NCBI RefSeq assembly: GCF_900215435.1
Contig: NZ_OCMY01000002.1
Coordinates: forward strand, 124,001 to 188,000
Reading direction: 5' to 3'
Source of the DNA: Candidatus Pantoea floridensis
GTDB lineage: Bacteria > Pseudomonadota > Gammaproteobacteria > Enterobacterales > Enterobacteriaceae
Length of the DNA: 64,000 bases
The notes under the pieces are model-generated. The model saw only the letters and a program-made list of their open reading frames with translations. It was not told the origin of the DNA and did not search any database. Position numbers and translations under genes: made by a program. Below, piece after piece: positions 26,502-35,742 of this stretch (positions within the stretch are counted from its first letter, which is position 1; each line of letters begins with the position of its first letter).

Positions 26502-27853
26502 GCGATCCTCCCTTGTCGCAGCCCCCAGACGTCAAATCTCAACCCCGGGAAGTCGCCGACAATACTGACGGCCATCGCCGAGGCGTTGTACATCTCACGA
26601 CAAAGCGAGTCATTGTTATCAACTTCGAAGTAAACGCTGTTGGGATACCAGGGGATGTGACGCGGGGCGGAAACCATAGGCAGCAAACGAGCGCCCGGTA
26701 GCTGCAGATCGATGAGATGACTGATTCTTTCCACTGCGCCCATTTTAGTCTGCGCCGGAAACGCCAGTCGCAGCTGGTCGGCTGGTAGATCGCAGCTGAT
26801 GGCAAATACAATTTTCTCCAGCCTGAGCTGCGCGTCAGTAGGGCAAATCCAGATGCCATCTTCGCGTTGTTTGAACAGCAGCGCGACCGCAGGAGCTTCG
26901 ATAACCAACGAGAGCGCGCGGCGGATGGCGGTAAACAGCGGGAAAAACCCCATGTGCGGCTCATCATGCTGATATTGCAAATCCTGCCGTTCCCATAATC
27001 GTTCCCCATCTGGAATGATGCTGAGTTGACCAAGCAGAGTAAGTAGCTGCTGATAAAGTTGCTCAGGATGGACCGGATATTGTTGGCTAAGATGCGCTAA
27101 ATGCAGATGCGCGTGGCTGAGCGTTTGCAGCAGCAGCAGCTCAAGCAGCTCGGAAAGTCCACCGACGGCCGAGTGAACATCATTTCGGAACACACTCTCC
27201 AGCCGTAAGCGAATCAAGCTCATCAATTCGTTAAGGGCATCTTTGAGCCAGCCACAGGCGCGATAGTCCAACAAAGGCGGTAGCATCGTGCTGTCGATAA
27301 CCAGCGCACCGTTGGCACTACGTTCACGGATTGTCAGCAACGGCAGCGCAGTTTCGGCGCCGGTAACGCTATTTTTGAGCTGCAGGCGACAGTTAAGACG
27401 TGCAATTTGCAGCGTGACCATGTCCGGATTCCCGGGTGAGGAAATACCCGCATAGCGATTTTTGATTTGTGCATCTTCCAATGCCAGTCGGCTGCCCTGG
27501 CGTGCGTTTGCCACGCTGGCAAGTTCGGTATCCGGAAGATCGAGGGTGAGCGTGAGGCAAACTTGCTGGCCCTCCATCGCCTCCTCTAATGCTAAGGGCA
27601 GCGGCAGTGGGCCATCGCCAGGCAAGCTGAAGGGCGTTCCATCGGGAAAAATACCTTTCGCCTGAGTGAGGGCGATCTTGCCTTGATCCAATAAAGCACG
27701 ATTGATTTCAATCTGGCTGAAGCCCCAATTCCAGCGCTGAACGGCTCTGAGACGACCATCAATATGGTGTTCAAAAAAACGCTCCTGCTGCTGAAAATGC
27801 TGTGGTTCCATCAGCATGCCTTCAATCCATGCGGTACGACTGGTAGGAAACAT
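26498..27853 (-). CDS. tssK: Type VI secretion baseplate-membrane connector TssK
   Basis: The start is the ATG at 27853 (451 residues), with AAGGA eight bases upstream; the frame extends to 27949 but that part lies inside tssJ. The N-terminal VAWIEGMLM-type segment (here TAWIEGMLMEPQHFQQQERF) is the most conserved signature of TssK. LSELLELLLLQTLSHAHLHL and LPADQLRLAFPAQTKMG lie further on. TssK trimers link the TssFG baseplate wedges to TssL/TssM. The gene lies in the tssJKLM block with overlapping or near-overlapping ends. Confidence 0.9.
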   Translation of the reverse strand: MFPTSRTAWIEGMLMEPQHFQQQERFFEHHIDGRLRAVQRWNWGFSQIEINRALLDQGKIALTQAKGIFPDGTPFSLPGDGPLPLPLALEEAMEGQQVCLTLTLDLPDTELASVANARQGSRLALEDAQIKNRYAGISSPGNPDMVTLQIARLNCRLQLKNSVTGAETALPLLTIRERSANGALVIDSTMLPPLLDYRACGWLKDALNELMSLIRLRLESVFRNDVHSAVGGLSELLELLLLQTLSHAHLHLAHLSQQYPVHPEQLYQQLLTLLGQLSIIPDGERLWERQDLQYQHDEPHMGFFPLFTAIRRALSLVIEAPAVALLFKQREDGIWICPTDAQLRLEKIVFAISCDLPADQLRLAFPAQTKMGAVERISHLIDLQLPGARLLPMVSAPRHIPWYPNSVYFEVDNNDSLCREMYNASAMAVSIVGDFPGLRFDVWGLRQGRIA

Positions 27854-27857
27854 GAGG

Positions 27858-28334
27858 TTAATCCTTGTTGTAAATTTTGGACGCAAGTGTCTGATCGTTA
27901 ATTGAAACAATAATTTTTTCGGCATCAGCATTAGCCACGCGAATTTCAATCAGGCTCTGTGACGAGCCGTATTGTTGAAACTCAGCACCAATCACCAACC
28001 AAAACGGTGTAGTCACCGTGTCAGGCAAATGCAGGCTGCGCTGCATGCCCGGCGCGATAATGTCGTTAAACAAAGGCGCGTTAGCGTCCGATTGCAGCTG
28101 GCAAGTCGCGCCACTAAATACGCCATCGGGTATGAAACCAGGCTGCGCGCGTTGCCAGACGCACACTCTGGTCGGTTGTGCGATGCCGCCTGGCGACAGG
28201 TTGCTGTTCAACGCAGCCGTAAGAGAAAGCGCGGGTGGTTGCGGCACGGCGTGATCCGATGCGGAATCTGCGGCAAACAGGCTACAACCTGAGAGCAGCA
28301 GCGCTCCGATGACGAGACATCCTGGTAAATGCAT
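27858..28334 (-). CDS. tssJ: Type VI secretion outer-membrane lipoprotein TssJ
   Basis: A 158-residue lipoprotein. The signal peptide ends in a lipobox LSGC with the acylated Cys at residue 17. The mature part is a small transthyretin-like beta sandwich, with LNSNLSPGGIAQPTRVCVWQ (the L1-type loop region) and a terminal VSINDQ strand. TssJ anchors the TssM periplasmic domain to the outer membrane. AGGAG precedes the ATG by five bases. It stands first in the JKLM block, just after the DUF4150 gene. Confidence 0.9.
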   Translation of the reverse strand: MHLPGCLVIGALLLSGCSLFAADSASDHAVPQPPALSLTAALNSNLSPGGIAQPTRVCVWQRAQPGFIPDGVFSGATCQLQSDANAPLFNDIIAPGMQRSLHLPDTVTTPFWLVIGAEFQQYGSSQSLIEIRVANADAEKIIVSINDQTLASKIYNKD

Positions 28335-28350
28335 CCCTGCTCCTGAGGCG

Positions 28351-28716
28351 TTAAACGTTGATGAAATACTTCATCTGGCTCGGCACGGTCTGTGTCGTCA
28401 CCATGTTGTTATTGTTGGTCATGCTCATATCGCCTAATCGCGTCGCGGGCATGCCTTGAATAAAGTATTTCGACGATCCCTGTATCGGTAGCATTTGCGC
28501 CGAATGGGTTCCGGAAACCACACCTACCTCGTTGCCTGCGTCGATGGTAGTCGTGCGGATCGTCGCCATGTTTTGCTCATTACTGCCGCAGCAAAAGTAG
28601 TTAGGCACATTTGGAATGCCCATCATGTTTGGCGCGGTATTTGGGCCGGGAGAAGGGATCATGGGATCGGCTCCGACAAAACTCATTCCACCCAGATTAT
28701 TATTTGCTGCTGTCAT
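28351..28716 (-). CDS. DUF4150 PAAR-like spike-tip protein without toxin extension
   Basis: A 121-residue protein rich in Gly, Asn and Met. It has the segments ADPMIPSPGPNTAPNMMGIPN and GTHSAQMLPIQGSSKYFIQGMPATRLGDMS that mark DUF4150, a PAAR-like fold. Members cap the VgrG spike and often carry a C-terminal toxin; this one ends right after the core, so it is a bare tip. It follows DUF3540, pentapeptide and DUF2169 genes, a set that recurs near vgrG genes and is thought to load effectors. GGGTGAG lies just before the ATG. Confidence 0.85.
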   Translation of the reverse strand: MTAANNNLGGMSFVGADPMIPSPGPNTAPNMMGIPNVPNYFCCGSNEQNMATIRTTTIDAGNEVGVVSGTHSAQMLPIQGSSKYFIQGMPATRLGDMSMTNNNNMVTTQTVPSQMKYFINV

Positions 28717-28719
28717 ATC

Positions 28720-29289
28720 TCACCCTACATGCACCTGTCCGCCATCGATTTTCAACACCGTTCTGCCATTCAACGATGTCAGCTCGCCGTCAATGCGATA
28801 GCTGGTTTTGGCGGTGTGGCTGATATGGCCAGCTTCGATCGACTCGATCTCGCTGACCAGACGTTCGGAGGATTTACAGCGAACCTGCACTTTTTCCGCA
28901 ATCTGATTCAGCCGCTCGGCGATCCAGTTACCCGTACGGCTGATGAGCGACAGCGCCGGCGCTTCCAGCGTCATTGTCTGTTGAGCACGCAGCGTTAACG
29001 TTGAGGCATCGATATGCAGGGAATCGTGAGCGGTCTGGATCGCCAATGCGCGCCCCGGATCAGCGCACAACAACAGATCCAGTACCCAATACGCATTCCC
29101 ATCAGCAATGACGCGAACCCGATCGCCTGCTGCTGGCTGTACCAGGCAGCTCACCGCAATATGCAGGCTAACGGTGGGCTCTTCAGCAACGTATAAGTGC
29201 CCATCAGGCATGGCAGCCAGTGTGACTAGCCGGGTTTCGCCCTGCGGCAGAACACAACTGACCGGGGTGAGTTGCAAGAGATTAGACAT
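28720..29289 (-). CDS. DUF3540 domain protein, T6SS accessory
   Basis: A 189-residue beta-rich protein. The N-terminal half (GDRVRVIADGNAYWVLDLLL) and the C-terminal strand-rich tail (SLNGRTVLKIDGGQVHVG) fit DUF3540, which resembles the OB/beta-helix part of a spike protein. It overlaps the upstream pentapeptide gene by eight bases. DUF3540 genes occur with DUF2169 and DUF4150 genes in VgrG neighbourhoods; the protein probably acts as an adaptor between VgrG and the tip. No catalytic motif is seen. Confidence 0.8.
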   Translation of the reverse strand: MSNLLQLTPVSCVLPQGETRLVTLAAMPDGHLYVAEEPTVSLHIAVSCLVQPAAGDRVRVIADGNAYWVLDLLLCADPGRALAIQTAHDSLHIDASTLTLRAQQTMTLEAPALSLISRTGNWIAERLNQIAEKVQVRCKSSERLVSEIESIEAGHISHTAKTSYRIDGELTSLNGRTVLKIDGGQVHVG

Positions 29290-30379
29290 ATTTGCTGGTT
29301 CCTTTGATGGCTAGTGAGGTGTGCAGGTGATCGGGTCCGGGACGACATGTTTGATGCCAATCGGCGATGGCCTTCAGCGCAGGCTCGTTCTCCACGCTCG
29401 CAGCGGGCGTTGCACCAAACCGGCGAGCATCAGTGAGCAGGGTATTGTCGGGTAAACCGCTGAGGTGGGCCGCGCGCAAATCGCTGTAGGAGAAATCGCT
29501 ACTTTCACCCACGCAGTGATGAAATTCAGACTGCTGTAACCAGCAGTGAGACCAGCGGCTGGCGTCCAGGGAGCAGGCGCTAAGCTGTAGTTTTTCACCC
29601 TGAATCGCCTCGGCGTAAAAACCCGCCAGGCAACACTGGCTGAACTGGGATTCCACAAGTACCGTGTGACGAAAATGGGAGGCAGCGAAATTGCATGCAT
29701 CAAATTGGTTACGGTGAAAACTTCCGCCTTCTAATGTCAGCTCATTTAGTTGGCACTGCAGCCACTGGCACTGATACCACGTCTGGCCGGGGCCATGTCG
29801 ATGGCCCAGCACAACATGTTTGAACCGGCATTCGCTGGCTACTTGTCGCTGTATTTCAATATCTTGCCAGCAACCATTTTGAAATTCACACTGGCATATA
29901 TTCCAGTCATGCGCGCTGCCATGCAGTAGTTGCAACTGCGTGATGGGAATCTGAATGAGATTCCAGTGCTCGCTTAGGCAGGTGTTGAGGATAATTGACT
30001 GCCACTGTCCACCCTGGAATGTCATTGCCTTACTGTGATGATAATGAAACTCGCATTGTCGCCATACCGACTGCTGGCTGGTGCAGCGTTGGCAACGGCC
30101 TGCATGCCAATGGCAATCCACCAGTTCACATTGAGCAAAATGACAATCGTTGAGTTCACAGCCCGCAAAATTCACCGACTGAAACCGGCAGCGTTCAAAT
30201 TTCAATCCTGACCAGTTCGCCTGCTGCAACGTGATTGAGCCGAAATGGCAATTGATAAACTCGCAGTCCTGTAGGTTTTGCAGCGCGGCACTTTCGGTAA
30301 ATGCCGTGTCTCGGAAGACCTTTCGTGGCATGGGTATCGCGGCGGTGAGTGCGGCAGCGGGATGAATTTTGCTCATCAT
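29282..30379 (-). CDS. Pentapeptide-repeat protein, T6SS accessory
   Basis: Start at ATG 30379, overlapping the stop of the DUF2169 gene (ATGA); 365 residues. Degenerate pentapeptide repeats of the A(D/N)LXX type fill nearly the whole protein, unusually rich in Cys, His, Trp and Gln (for example FERCRFQSVNFAGCELNDCH). This should fold as a right-handed quadrilateral beta-helix. It is the second of two adjacent pentapeptide proteins in the spike-loading module. Function is unknown; similar proteins accompany DUF2169 in T6SS clusters. Confidence 0.82.
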   Translation of the reverse strand: MMSKIHPAAALTAAIPMPRKVFRDTAFTESAALQNLQDCEFINCHFGSITLQQANWSGLKFERCRFQSVNFAGCELNDCHFAQCELVDCHWHAGRCQRCTSQQSVWRQCEFHYHHSKAMTFQGGQWQSIILNTCLSEHWNLIQIPITQLQLLHGSAHDWNICQCEFQNGCWQDIEIQRQVASECRFKHVVLGHRHGPGQTWYQCQWLQCQLNELTLEGGSFHRNQFDACNFAASHFRHTVLVESQFSQCCLAGFYAEAIQGEKLQLSACSLDASRWSHCWLQQSEFHHCVGESSDFSYSDLRAAHLSGLPDNTLLTDARRFGATPAASVENEPALKAIADWHQTCRPGPDHLHTSLAIKGTSKYV

Positions 30380-32532
30380 GCCACCTCTCTTTGACAAGTA
30401 TCGCGGCGCGGCAACCAGCAGACATCCTGCAACAAGCACGCTGCAAATGCGGTCTGAGCATCACGTTCAACGCGCGCAAGATTAGCACCGCTCAGATTAC
30501 AGTGATGAAAGGTTGTGCCATTGAGTGTTGCGCCGTACAGGCACGCTTGCTGCAGGCTGCTCATCTGCCACTGGCTCTCATTTAACTGCGCCTGTTGCAG
30601 CTGAACGCCGGTTAAATCGCAGCGCACAAACACGGTGCCATTCAACTGGCTGCGTTCGAAGGAGCTCTCCTCAATGGCGCAGGCCGTGAACTGGGTGAAA
30701 CGTAAATTTGATTGAGCCAGACCCACCTTTTTCCATTGGCACCCATCGAGGATTGCCGATGAAAAATCACAGCGCTGACCAAAGGTGACACTGTTGAAGG
30801 TGGAATGTGAAAAATGACTGCCGACGAAAGAGGACGCCAGCGCAGAGCTTTTTTCCATCACCAGGCGGGTGGCTTGCAACTGCTCAAGCGTAGAGTTAAC
30901 GAACATCGCCTGCTGAATGATCACGTCTTCAAAGCAGCTGTGCATCAGTGCTGATTGATGTATTGTCACGGCGCTCAGCGCGTCCTGAGAAAAATGCGCA
31001 TCACACAGGCGGCAATCGTCAAAGGTCAACGCCTCCCACTTACCTTTATGTGAATGCCAATGGTCCAGCTGACAGGCTTTGAACCGCAGGTTGTGGCCCG
31101 AAATGTTCGTCAGCTGCAGGTTTTTCTGCCGGCAATCATAAAAGTGGCACTGCGAGAAGCGACTGTCGTGAATAGTCAGGTTTTGCCAGCGACAGGACTC
31201 AAACGTGCAGTTTTCAAACTGCATGTGCTGCCACGTCCCTGCGGAAAACCGGCAGTTGACGAACTGACAGTGACTGAAAGTTCGCCCCGTAAGATTGCCA
31301 ATCACTGGCTGGCTTAGGCGCTTACCCGTCACGATATCTGCAGCGTCAAGATCGACTATCGGTTCCGGCGGGAACAGCGTGGCGAGTTTCTTCACGTCGA
31401 AAATCGCCGGCTCAGGCGCCGTGGTTTTTTCGCTGTCGATTAGCGCCCGCAGCTGAACATAGTGCTGCTGGGTTACAGCAGGATCACAAGGAAAGGCATG
31501 GCCGTGCTTATCATCATCGGGAACGAAGGCGTCTAAGGCCCCCTTTTCTGGCATGAGATCAGGGTCATACATAAATTCGAAAGGTGATGCGCTGGCGGCA
31601 CAACGACGTTCCATCACCTGTAAAAAATGGGCATCGGGACGTAAAGCCGCACGATCCTCAAGGCCGACCAGCAGCGCAGTAATGCTGTTATCCAGCATAT
31701 GGGATACCGCAACCGAACCGGTGAATACCAAAAGGATGACGTTTTGATCGGGCAGTAACCATATCGTTTTCAACGGCATATCTACTGCAGCCGGTTGCGA
31801 CTTGTCACGCTGTATCCACGCGCGCGCCTCGACATTTGGCAGGGTAAAGCTCAGGTGGCTATCTTCGTCACTGAAGCCATGAAGTACACCAGTAGCCTGC
31901 GCTGGCCAGGCTGGCGTGGCGAGTTGCTGCGCAGCGGACGCGAGCTGGTAGTAGCGCGTGTCAAAGGAGACTGGCATGCCGGGGAAAATATTTTCGCGGT
32001 AATCCTCATCCTGCATGGCGGTGTGAATCGCCTTGATCCAGCGATTTCTCAGCGGGAAATCAGCGGGTATCGGACCCGGTGCGACCATTAAATCTTCGTC
32101 ACGATCTGCCATGAACAACGTGGGCTGACGGCTTCCCCAGGGATTCGCAGACGTATTTGCGGCCACGGAGTGATTTAATGGCATTTTATTGAAGGCAACG
32201 AACTCACCGTTATCGTCCCTTGCCGCTTTCAGGTGCCAGCGTCGGGTTATCTGATTAAGCGTTACTGCAGCCTCAGCCGTTTGCACCGGGTGAGGGCGAT
32301 GAACGTGCCCCGCCAGCAGAAATTCGGCAAAGGGTTTGGGTGTTGCATCATCCAGATATGGGAACTGATGTGGCGCCTGCTGCCAGGCCTGCCAGATTTG
32401 GGATTCAGTCGTGAACTGTGGCTTGCGCTGTAGCCAACATCCGGCCACCACACTGAAACCCAAATAACTCTGGCGACCAAGTTGATAGCCACTTTTAATC
32501 ACCGCGAGTTGTTGAGGTTTGATAATGCGCAT
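30376..32532 (-). CDS. DUF2169 plus pentapeptide-repeat protein, T6SS accessory
   Basis: A 718-residue two-part protein. Residues 1 to about 300 match DUF2169 (QLGRQSYLGFSVVAGCWLQ at the start and the PGMPVSFDTRYYQLASAAQQ segment). Residues from about 415 to the end are pentapeptide repeats, again Cys- and His-rich. DUF2169 proteins encoded beside vgrG are thought to act as adaptors or chaperones for DUF4150-linked effectors. GGAAG precedes the ATG, ten bases after vgrG ends. No effector gene lies in this module, so its client must be encoded elsewhere or be one of these proteins. Confidence 0.82.
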   Translation of the reverse strand: MRIIKPQQLAVIKSGYQLGRQSYLGFSVVAGCWLQRKPQFTTESQIWQAWQQAPHQFPYLDDATPKPFAEFLLAGHVHRPHPVQTAEAAVTLNQITRRWHLKAARDDNGEFVAFNKMPLNHSVAANTSANPWGSRQPTLFMADRDEDLMVAPGPIPADFPLRNRWIKAIHTAMQDEDYRENIFPGMPVSFDTRYYQLASAAQQLATPAWPAQATGVLHGFSDEDSHLSFTLPNVEARAWIQRDKSQPAAVDMPLKTIWLLPDQNVILLVFTGSVAVSHMLDNSITALLVGLEDRAALRPDAHFLQVMERRCAASASPFEFMYDPDLMPEKGALDAFVPDDDKHGHAFPCDPAVTQQHYVQLRALIDSEKTTAPEPAIFDVKKLATLFPPEPIVDLDAADIVTGKRLSQPVIGNLTGRTFSHCQFVNCRFSAGTWQHMQFENCTFESCRWQNLTIHDSRFSQCHFYDCRQKNLQLTNISGHNLRFKACQLDHWHSHKGKWEALTFDDCRLCDAHFSQDALSAVTIHQSALMHSCFEDVIIQQAMFVNSTLEQLQATRLVMEKSSALASSFVGSHFSHSTFNSVTFGQRCDFSSAILDGCQWKKVGLAQSNLRFTQFTACAIEESSFERSQLNGTVFVRCDLTGVQLQQAQLNESQWQMSSLQQACLYGATLNGTTFHHCNLSGANLARVERDAQTAFAACLLQDVCWLPRRDTCQREVA

Positions 32533-32541
32533 CTGGCTTCC

Positions 32542-34698
32542 TTAGTTTTTGCTCTGCATGCCGGCGGTTTTAAGGTCAACACCCACTTGCGAATAGGCTG
32601 CGCTGGTATTGCTGATTGATAATCCGGTTGTGCTGTTACTGGATCCGACCATTGAGGTGGAGACCCCCGTTGTCGAAGTCGACACGCCGGTGGTTGAGGT
32701 GGCAACCCCGGTGAAGCTGGTATCCACGCCCGTAAAACCGGTACTGACGCCAGTGAAACTGGTACCGATCCCGGTAAAGCTGGTGCTGACGCCGGTCATA
32801 CCCGTGCTGACGCCGGTCATGCTGGTGCTCACCCCCGTCATACTGGTGCTTATTCCTGTCATGCCGGTGCTGATACCCACCATGCTGGTGGAGATACCGG
32901 TTCGTGAGGTCGAGATTCCGGTAGTTGAATGACTGATCCCGGTGACGGAACTGCTCTTCGCGGTAAAGGTCGTGCTGGTTCCTTTGGTCGCGGTTTCATC
33001 TTCTGTAGAGGTGACGCTGGTTTTAGTGCTGGTGAAGCTGGTATCTGTTTCCATTACCTGGGTTTTAGTGGTGCTGAAGTAGTTATCGCGGTTAACGATG
33101 TGATCCTGGTAATCTTCAATTTTGGTGCGATTGATGCGTTCATAGGCATCATTTCCCACATCACGGATGTCATTTCGTCCCGAAGATGTCTGCATATCCC
33201 GCTCGGCGTGCAGCATCAGGCGTTCATTGCCGCGTTTATCGTCAAAGGTGATCTGGCTGGCATGCTGGGGCTGCCCCTGTTTAAGCGAGCGCGACACCAG
33301 CCCGGTGTAGTTAATCTGTTCTGGCAAGCGATACGGCGGCGGGTTGTCGCCGTTATAAACGATGCCGCTAACCAGCGGGCGATCGAGATCGCCATCGATA
33401 TAACTCACCAGCACTTCCTGCCCAACACGCGGCATGGCAATCACACCCCAGCCTTTGCCCGCCCAGGCCTGCACCACACGGATCCAGCATGAGCTATCTT
33501 CTTCGCTGGTTTTATAGCGATCCCAATGAAAGTGAACGCGAATACGCCCATAACTGTCGGTATGCACTTCGCTCTCTGGCGCGCCGACTACGGTGGCACT
33601 TTGGATACCGGGAAGCTGCGGTTTGGGCGTAATGCGGGCCGGACGCCAGGTCACATCATCGTTAATAGCGGTAAAACGACAGGTAACGTTACGTCCCTGC
33701 GCGCTGCTATCTGGACCATCCTGGATATAGCGGTAGGCGCAGCTGATGAGTTTGAATCTGCGGTTGCGGTTTTGATCGGGATGCAAGCTGAGACTAAAAG
33801 CATGACCGACTTTCAAGCCGGTAGCATTGCTTTCGCCACTGAGCATTTGCCCTTGAGCGCTGAACTGCTGCAAACGCAGGCGCGCGATAGTTTCTCCGCG
33901 CGTTCGGTCGCTGTAGCCGCTGGCATAGTCGTACCACTCAAGCGGCGTATCAGGCAGGCTTTCGCTACTGTTTGTCGCGTGGGTTTGCAGGTTATTACGC
34001 GGGTTAAGATAATCATAATCGCGCAATACCACGTCGCTTGAGTGCACCTGGCGCGCCCGCTGAATACGTTGTATCCCTTCGCGGATGGCACGTTGCTCTT
34101 CACCATCAGGGCTATAAAGCAGTTGATCGTAGGTGAGCGACAGCGGCTGGAAGGTCTGATTATCAGTAATCACCAGCGTGTGCTGCTCATCTTCCTGCGC
34201 GAAAAACCAGATGATGCCTTCATCTTCCATTAGCCGGCTGATGAAATTGAAATCGCTTTCGGCGAATTGAACGCAGTATTCGCGACCTGGGTAGCTTTCA
34301 CTGAGATCGAGGCGGTAACGAGCTACGCCGTAGCGCGCAAATACCTCCTCAATGATGGTCGGCACATTTTTGTTCTGAAAGATTTTACAGTTGCGGTTCT
34401 GCTGTAAAAACCACAGCCAACAGCTCAGCGTCAGACGATAGACCGATTTCGTTCCCTGTTGCCCGGCATCTTCCCCGCCAACGATATAGAGATGGAAGGG
34501 GCGAGGAAGATCCTGTTTTTGCTCAATTAATACCGTGAGCTGTTTACCTAACAGCTCGCTATAGTCCAGATCGGGCTCTGCAGAGGCGATCTCCAGTTGG
34601 AAAAGCGGAGTGCGTGATAGCTCTTCCTGCGTCTGAAAACTTAAGGGAAAAGCGCGATGTGCAGGCAATTCCTCACTGACTAATTGAATTAAAGGCAT
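32542..34698 (-). CDS. vgrG: Type VI secretion spike protein VgrG (TssI) with C-terminal heptapeptide repeats
   Basis: Start at ATG 34698 (718 residues). The gp27-like part holds SDFNFISRLMEDEGIIWFF. The gp5-like OB domain has VVGAPESEVHTDSYGRIRVHFHWD-type sequence around residue 390, followed by the WAGKGWGVIAMPRVGQEVLVSYIDGD motif. After a Thr/Ser-rich linker come sixteen seven-residue repeats of the form TG(I/V)STS(M/F), residues 585-696, then a 22-residue tail. There is no toxin domain. VgrG trimers form the puncturing spike on the Hcp tube; the repeats may extend its beta-helical needle. The shadow frame on the other strand over the repeats is not a gene. Confidence 0.92.
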   Translation of the reverse strand: MPLIQLVSEELPAHRAFPLSFQTQEELSRTPLFQLEIASAEPDLDYSELLGKQLTVLIEQKQDLPRPFHLYIVGGEDAGQQGTKSVYRLTLSCWLWFLQQNRNCKIFQNKNVPTIIEEVFARYGVARYRLDLSESYPGREYCVQFAESDFNFISRLMEDEGIIWFFAQEDEQHTLVITDNQTFQPLSLTYDQLLYSPDGEEQRAIREGIQRIQRARQVHSSDVVLRDYDYLNPRNNLQTHATNSSESLPDTPLEWYDYASGYSDRTRGETIARLRLQQFSAQGQMLSGESNATGLKVGHAFSLSLHPDQNRNRRFKLISCAYRYIQDGPDSSAQGRNVTCRFTAINDDVTWRPARITPKPQLPGIQSATVVGAPESEVHTDSYGRIRVHFHWDRYKTSEEDSSCWIRVVQAWAGKGWGVIAMPRVGQEVLVSYIDGDLDRPLVSGIVYNGDNPPPYRLPEQINYTGLVSRSLKQGQPQHASQITFDDKRGNERLMLHAERDMQTSSGRNDIRDVGNDAYERINRTKIEDYQDHIVNRDNYFSTTKTQVMETDTSFTSTKTSVTSTEDETATKGTSTTFTAKSSSVTGISHSTTGISTSRTGISTSMVGISTGMTGISTSMTGVSTSMTGVSTGMTGVSTSFTGIGTSFTGVSTGFTGVDTSFTGVATSTTGVSTSTTGVSTSMVGSSNSTTGLSISNTSAAYSQVGVDLKTAGMQSKN
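32611..32946 (-). repeat. 21-bp tandem repeats encoding the VgrG heptads
   Basis: Sixteen imperfect 21-base units lie in tandem in the 3' part of vgrG. The Thr-Gly pair is nearly invariant and the hydrophobic position changes from Met to Phe to Thr along the array. Such arrays can change length by slipped pairing or recombination. Confidence 0.8.
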
Positions 34699-34803
34699 GT
34701 TTAGTTCCCTATGAGTGAATGTCATTCAACGCTGAGAAAAGCGCACCATCCTCAATCTGACGCAGCGCCTTCTTTCTGCCGCTAACGCGATCGATTCCAT
34801 CTG

Positions 34804-35742
34804 TCAGGTTGGGGATTGCCAGACGCGTTGCGAGACCACGCCGTGACGCGGCTTAAGCCAACTGTTACTTCCCAGTTTTGTGGGAAATGCCTGGGCCAGC
34901 TCAGGAGAGGAAAGTAGCAATAAATCAATAGTTAACTGCATCTGATGGCGAACAAAGGTCTGACAGACCGACGCCAGCAGTTGCAATTTCTTCTCTCCGC
35001 GCTGCCAGGATTGATAATCCGGAAATCCGAGCGGGCCGATCTCGATGTGCAGGCTATGTTGTGCGTCAAAAATGCGGCTGCCCAGGCGCGTGGCACCAAG
35101 ATGTCCCATCTTGTGCTGCGCACGCTTTTCCTGCGGTTTTATCCACTCTCCCTTCGTGGTATCCAGGCGGCAGGGAATGGAAAAAAAATGACTCAGCATC
35201 CGCTGTAAATCGCGTAAAGAAGCGCGGCCCGCCAGCCAGGCAGCAGGCCAGACCTGCCGCAGTTGCGTTTGCAGCAGCGGATAACCGCGCACGGGAGGAA
35301 TCCCGGCTATCTGACCAAGGCGAGCCAGGAAACGGTTGTCCTCACCCATGCGATCGTGACTCACCATCGGTTGCAATTGGCTCCAGCTGCGATACCAGAA
35401 AATGGCCTGGCGTTGGCTGAGCAGTGAGAGAAAGTCACCAAACGCATCGCTGGAATGATTCAGCTTTTCGGCGCGGGTATGTTCAGTCACGCTGAGAGGC
35501 ATCGGGCCGTAGGGCGCCAGCAGGCCAAAATGGCGTAACGTAATGGTGATACGCTCACCGGCTGGCAGTACATGCGCCACTTCGCGCGAGGCAAATGCCA
35601 GGTCTGCCTTTTGCAAAATTCTGAGCTGCCGATCGCTATTGTCGTTTAGCGTACCGAGCCGGGAAGCAGCGGTATTGCGGCGCTCAATCTCACGTAGCAG
35701 CGCAAAGTAATCCATGCTGCTCAAATACGTTAAATCAGCCAC
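34804..35742 (-). CDS. tssG: Type VI secretion baseplate protein TssG
   Basis: I take the GTG at 35742 as start (312 residues): GGGGG lies six bases upstream and the codon overlaps the tssF stop by eight bases. A longer ATG start at 35775 is possible. Features typical of TssG are SREVAHVLP followed by ITLRHFGLLAPYGPMPLSVTEH, the FSIPCRLD segment, LGATRLGSRIFDAQHSLHIEIGPL and the final LGSNSWLKPR. TssG forms the baseplate wedge with two TssF copies and TssE. It follows tssF directly and is itself intact. Confidence 0.9.
   Translation of the reverse strand: MADLTYLSSMDYFALLREIERRNTAASRLGTLNDNSDRQLRILQKADLAFASREVAHVLPAGERITITLRHFGLLAPYGPMPLSVTEHTRAEKLNHSSDAFGDFLSLLSQRQAIFWYRSWSQLQPMVSHDRMGEDNRFLARLGQIAGIPPVRGYPLLQTQLRQVWPAAWLAGRASLRDLQRMLSHFFSIPCRLDTTKGEWIKPQEKRAQHKMGHLGATRLGSRIFDAQHSLHIEIGPLGFPDYQSWQRGEKKLQLLASVCQTFVRHQMQLTIDLLLLSSPELAQAFPTKLGSNSWLKPRHGVVSQRVWQSPT

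Noticed and set aside
28722-28727. CCCTAC near the DUF3540/DUF4150 junction as a further REP head
   Set aside because: There is no palindrome next to it, and it is explained by the DUF3540 end codons and the following ribosome-binding site.
32609-32932. A plus-strand frame of 107 codons made of VSTPV-like repeats
   Set aside because: It is the antisense image of the vgrG heptad repeats; its regularity comes from the 21-base tandem repeats, and it has no ribosome-binding site.
34726-34803. Protein-like frame between tssG and vgrG ending in LFSALNDIHS
   Set aside because: The minus-strand frame looks plausible as protein but has no start codon, and TssG already ends normally at 34804. Without an alignment it cannot be called a gene or a frameshifted TssG tail.
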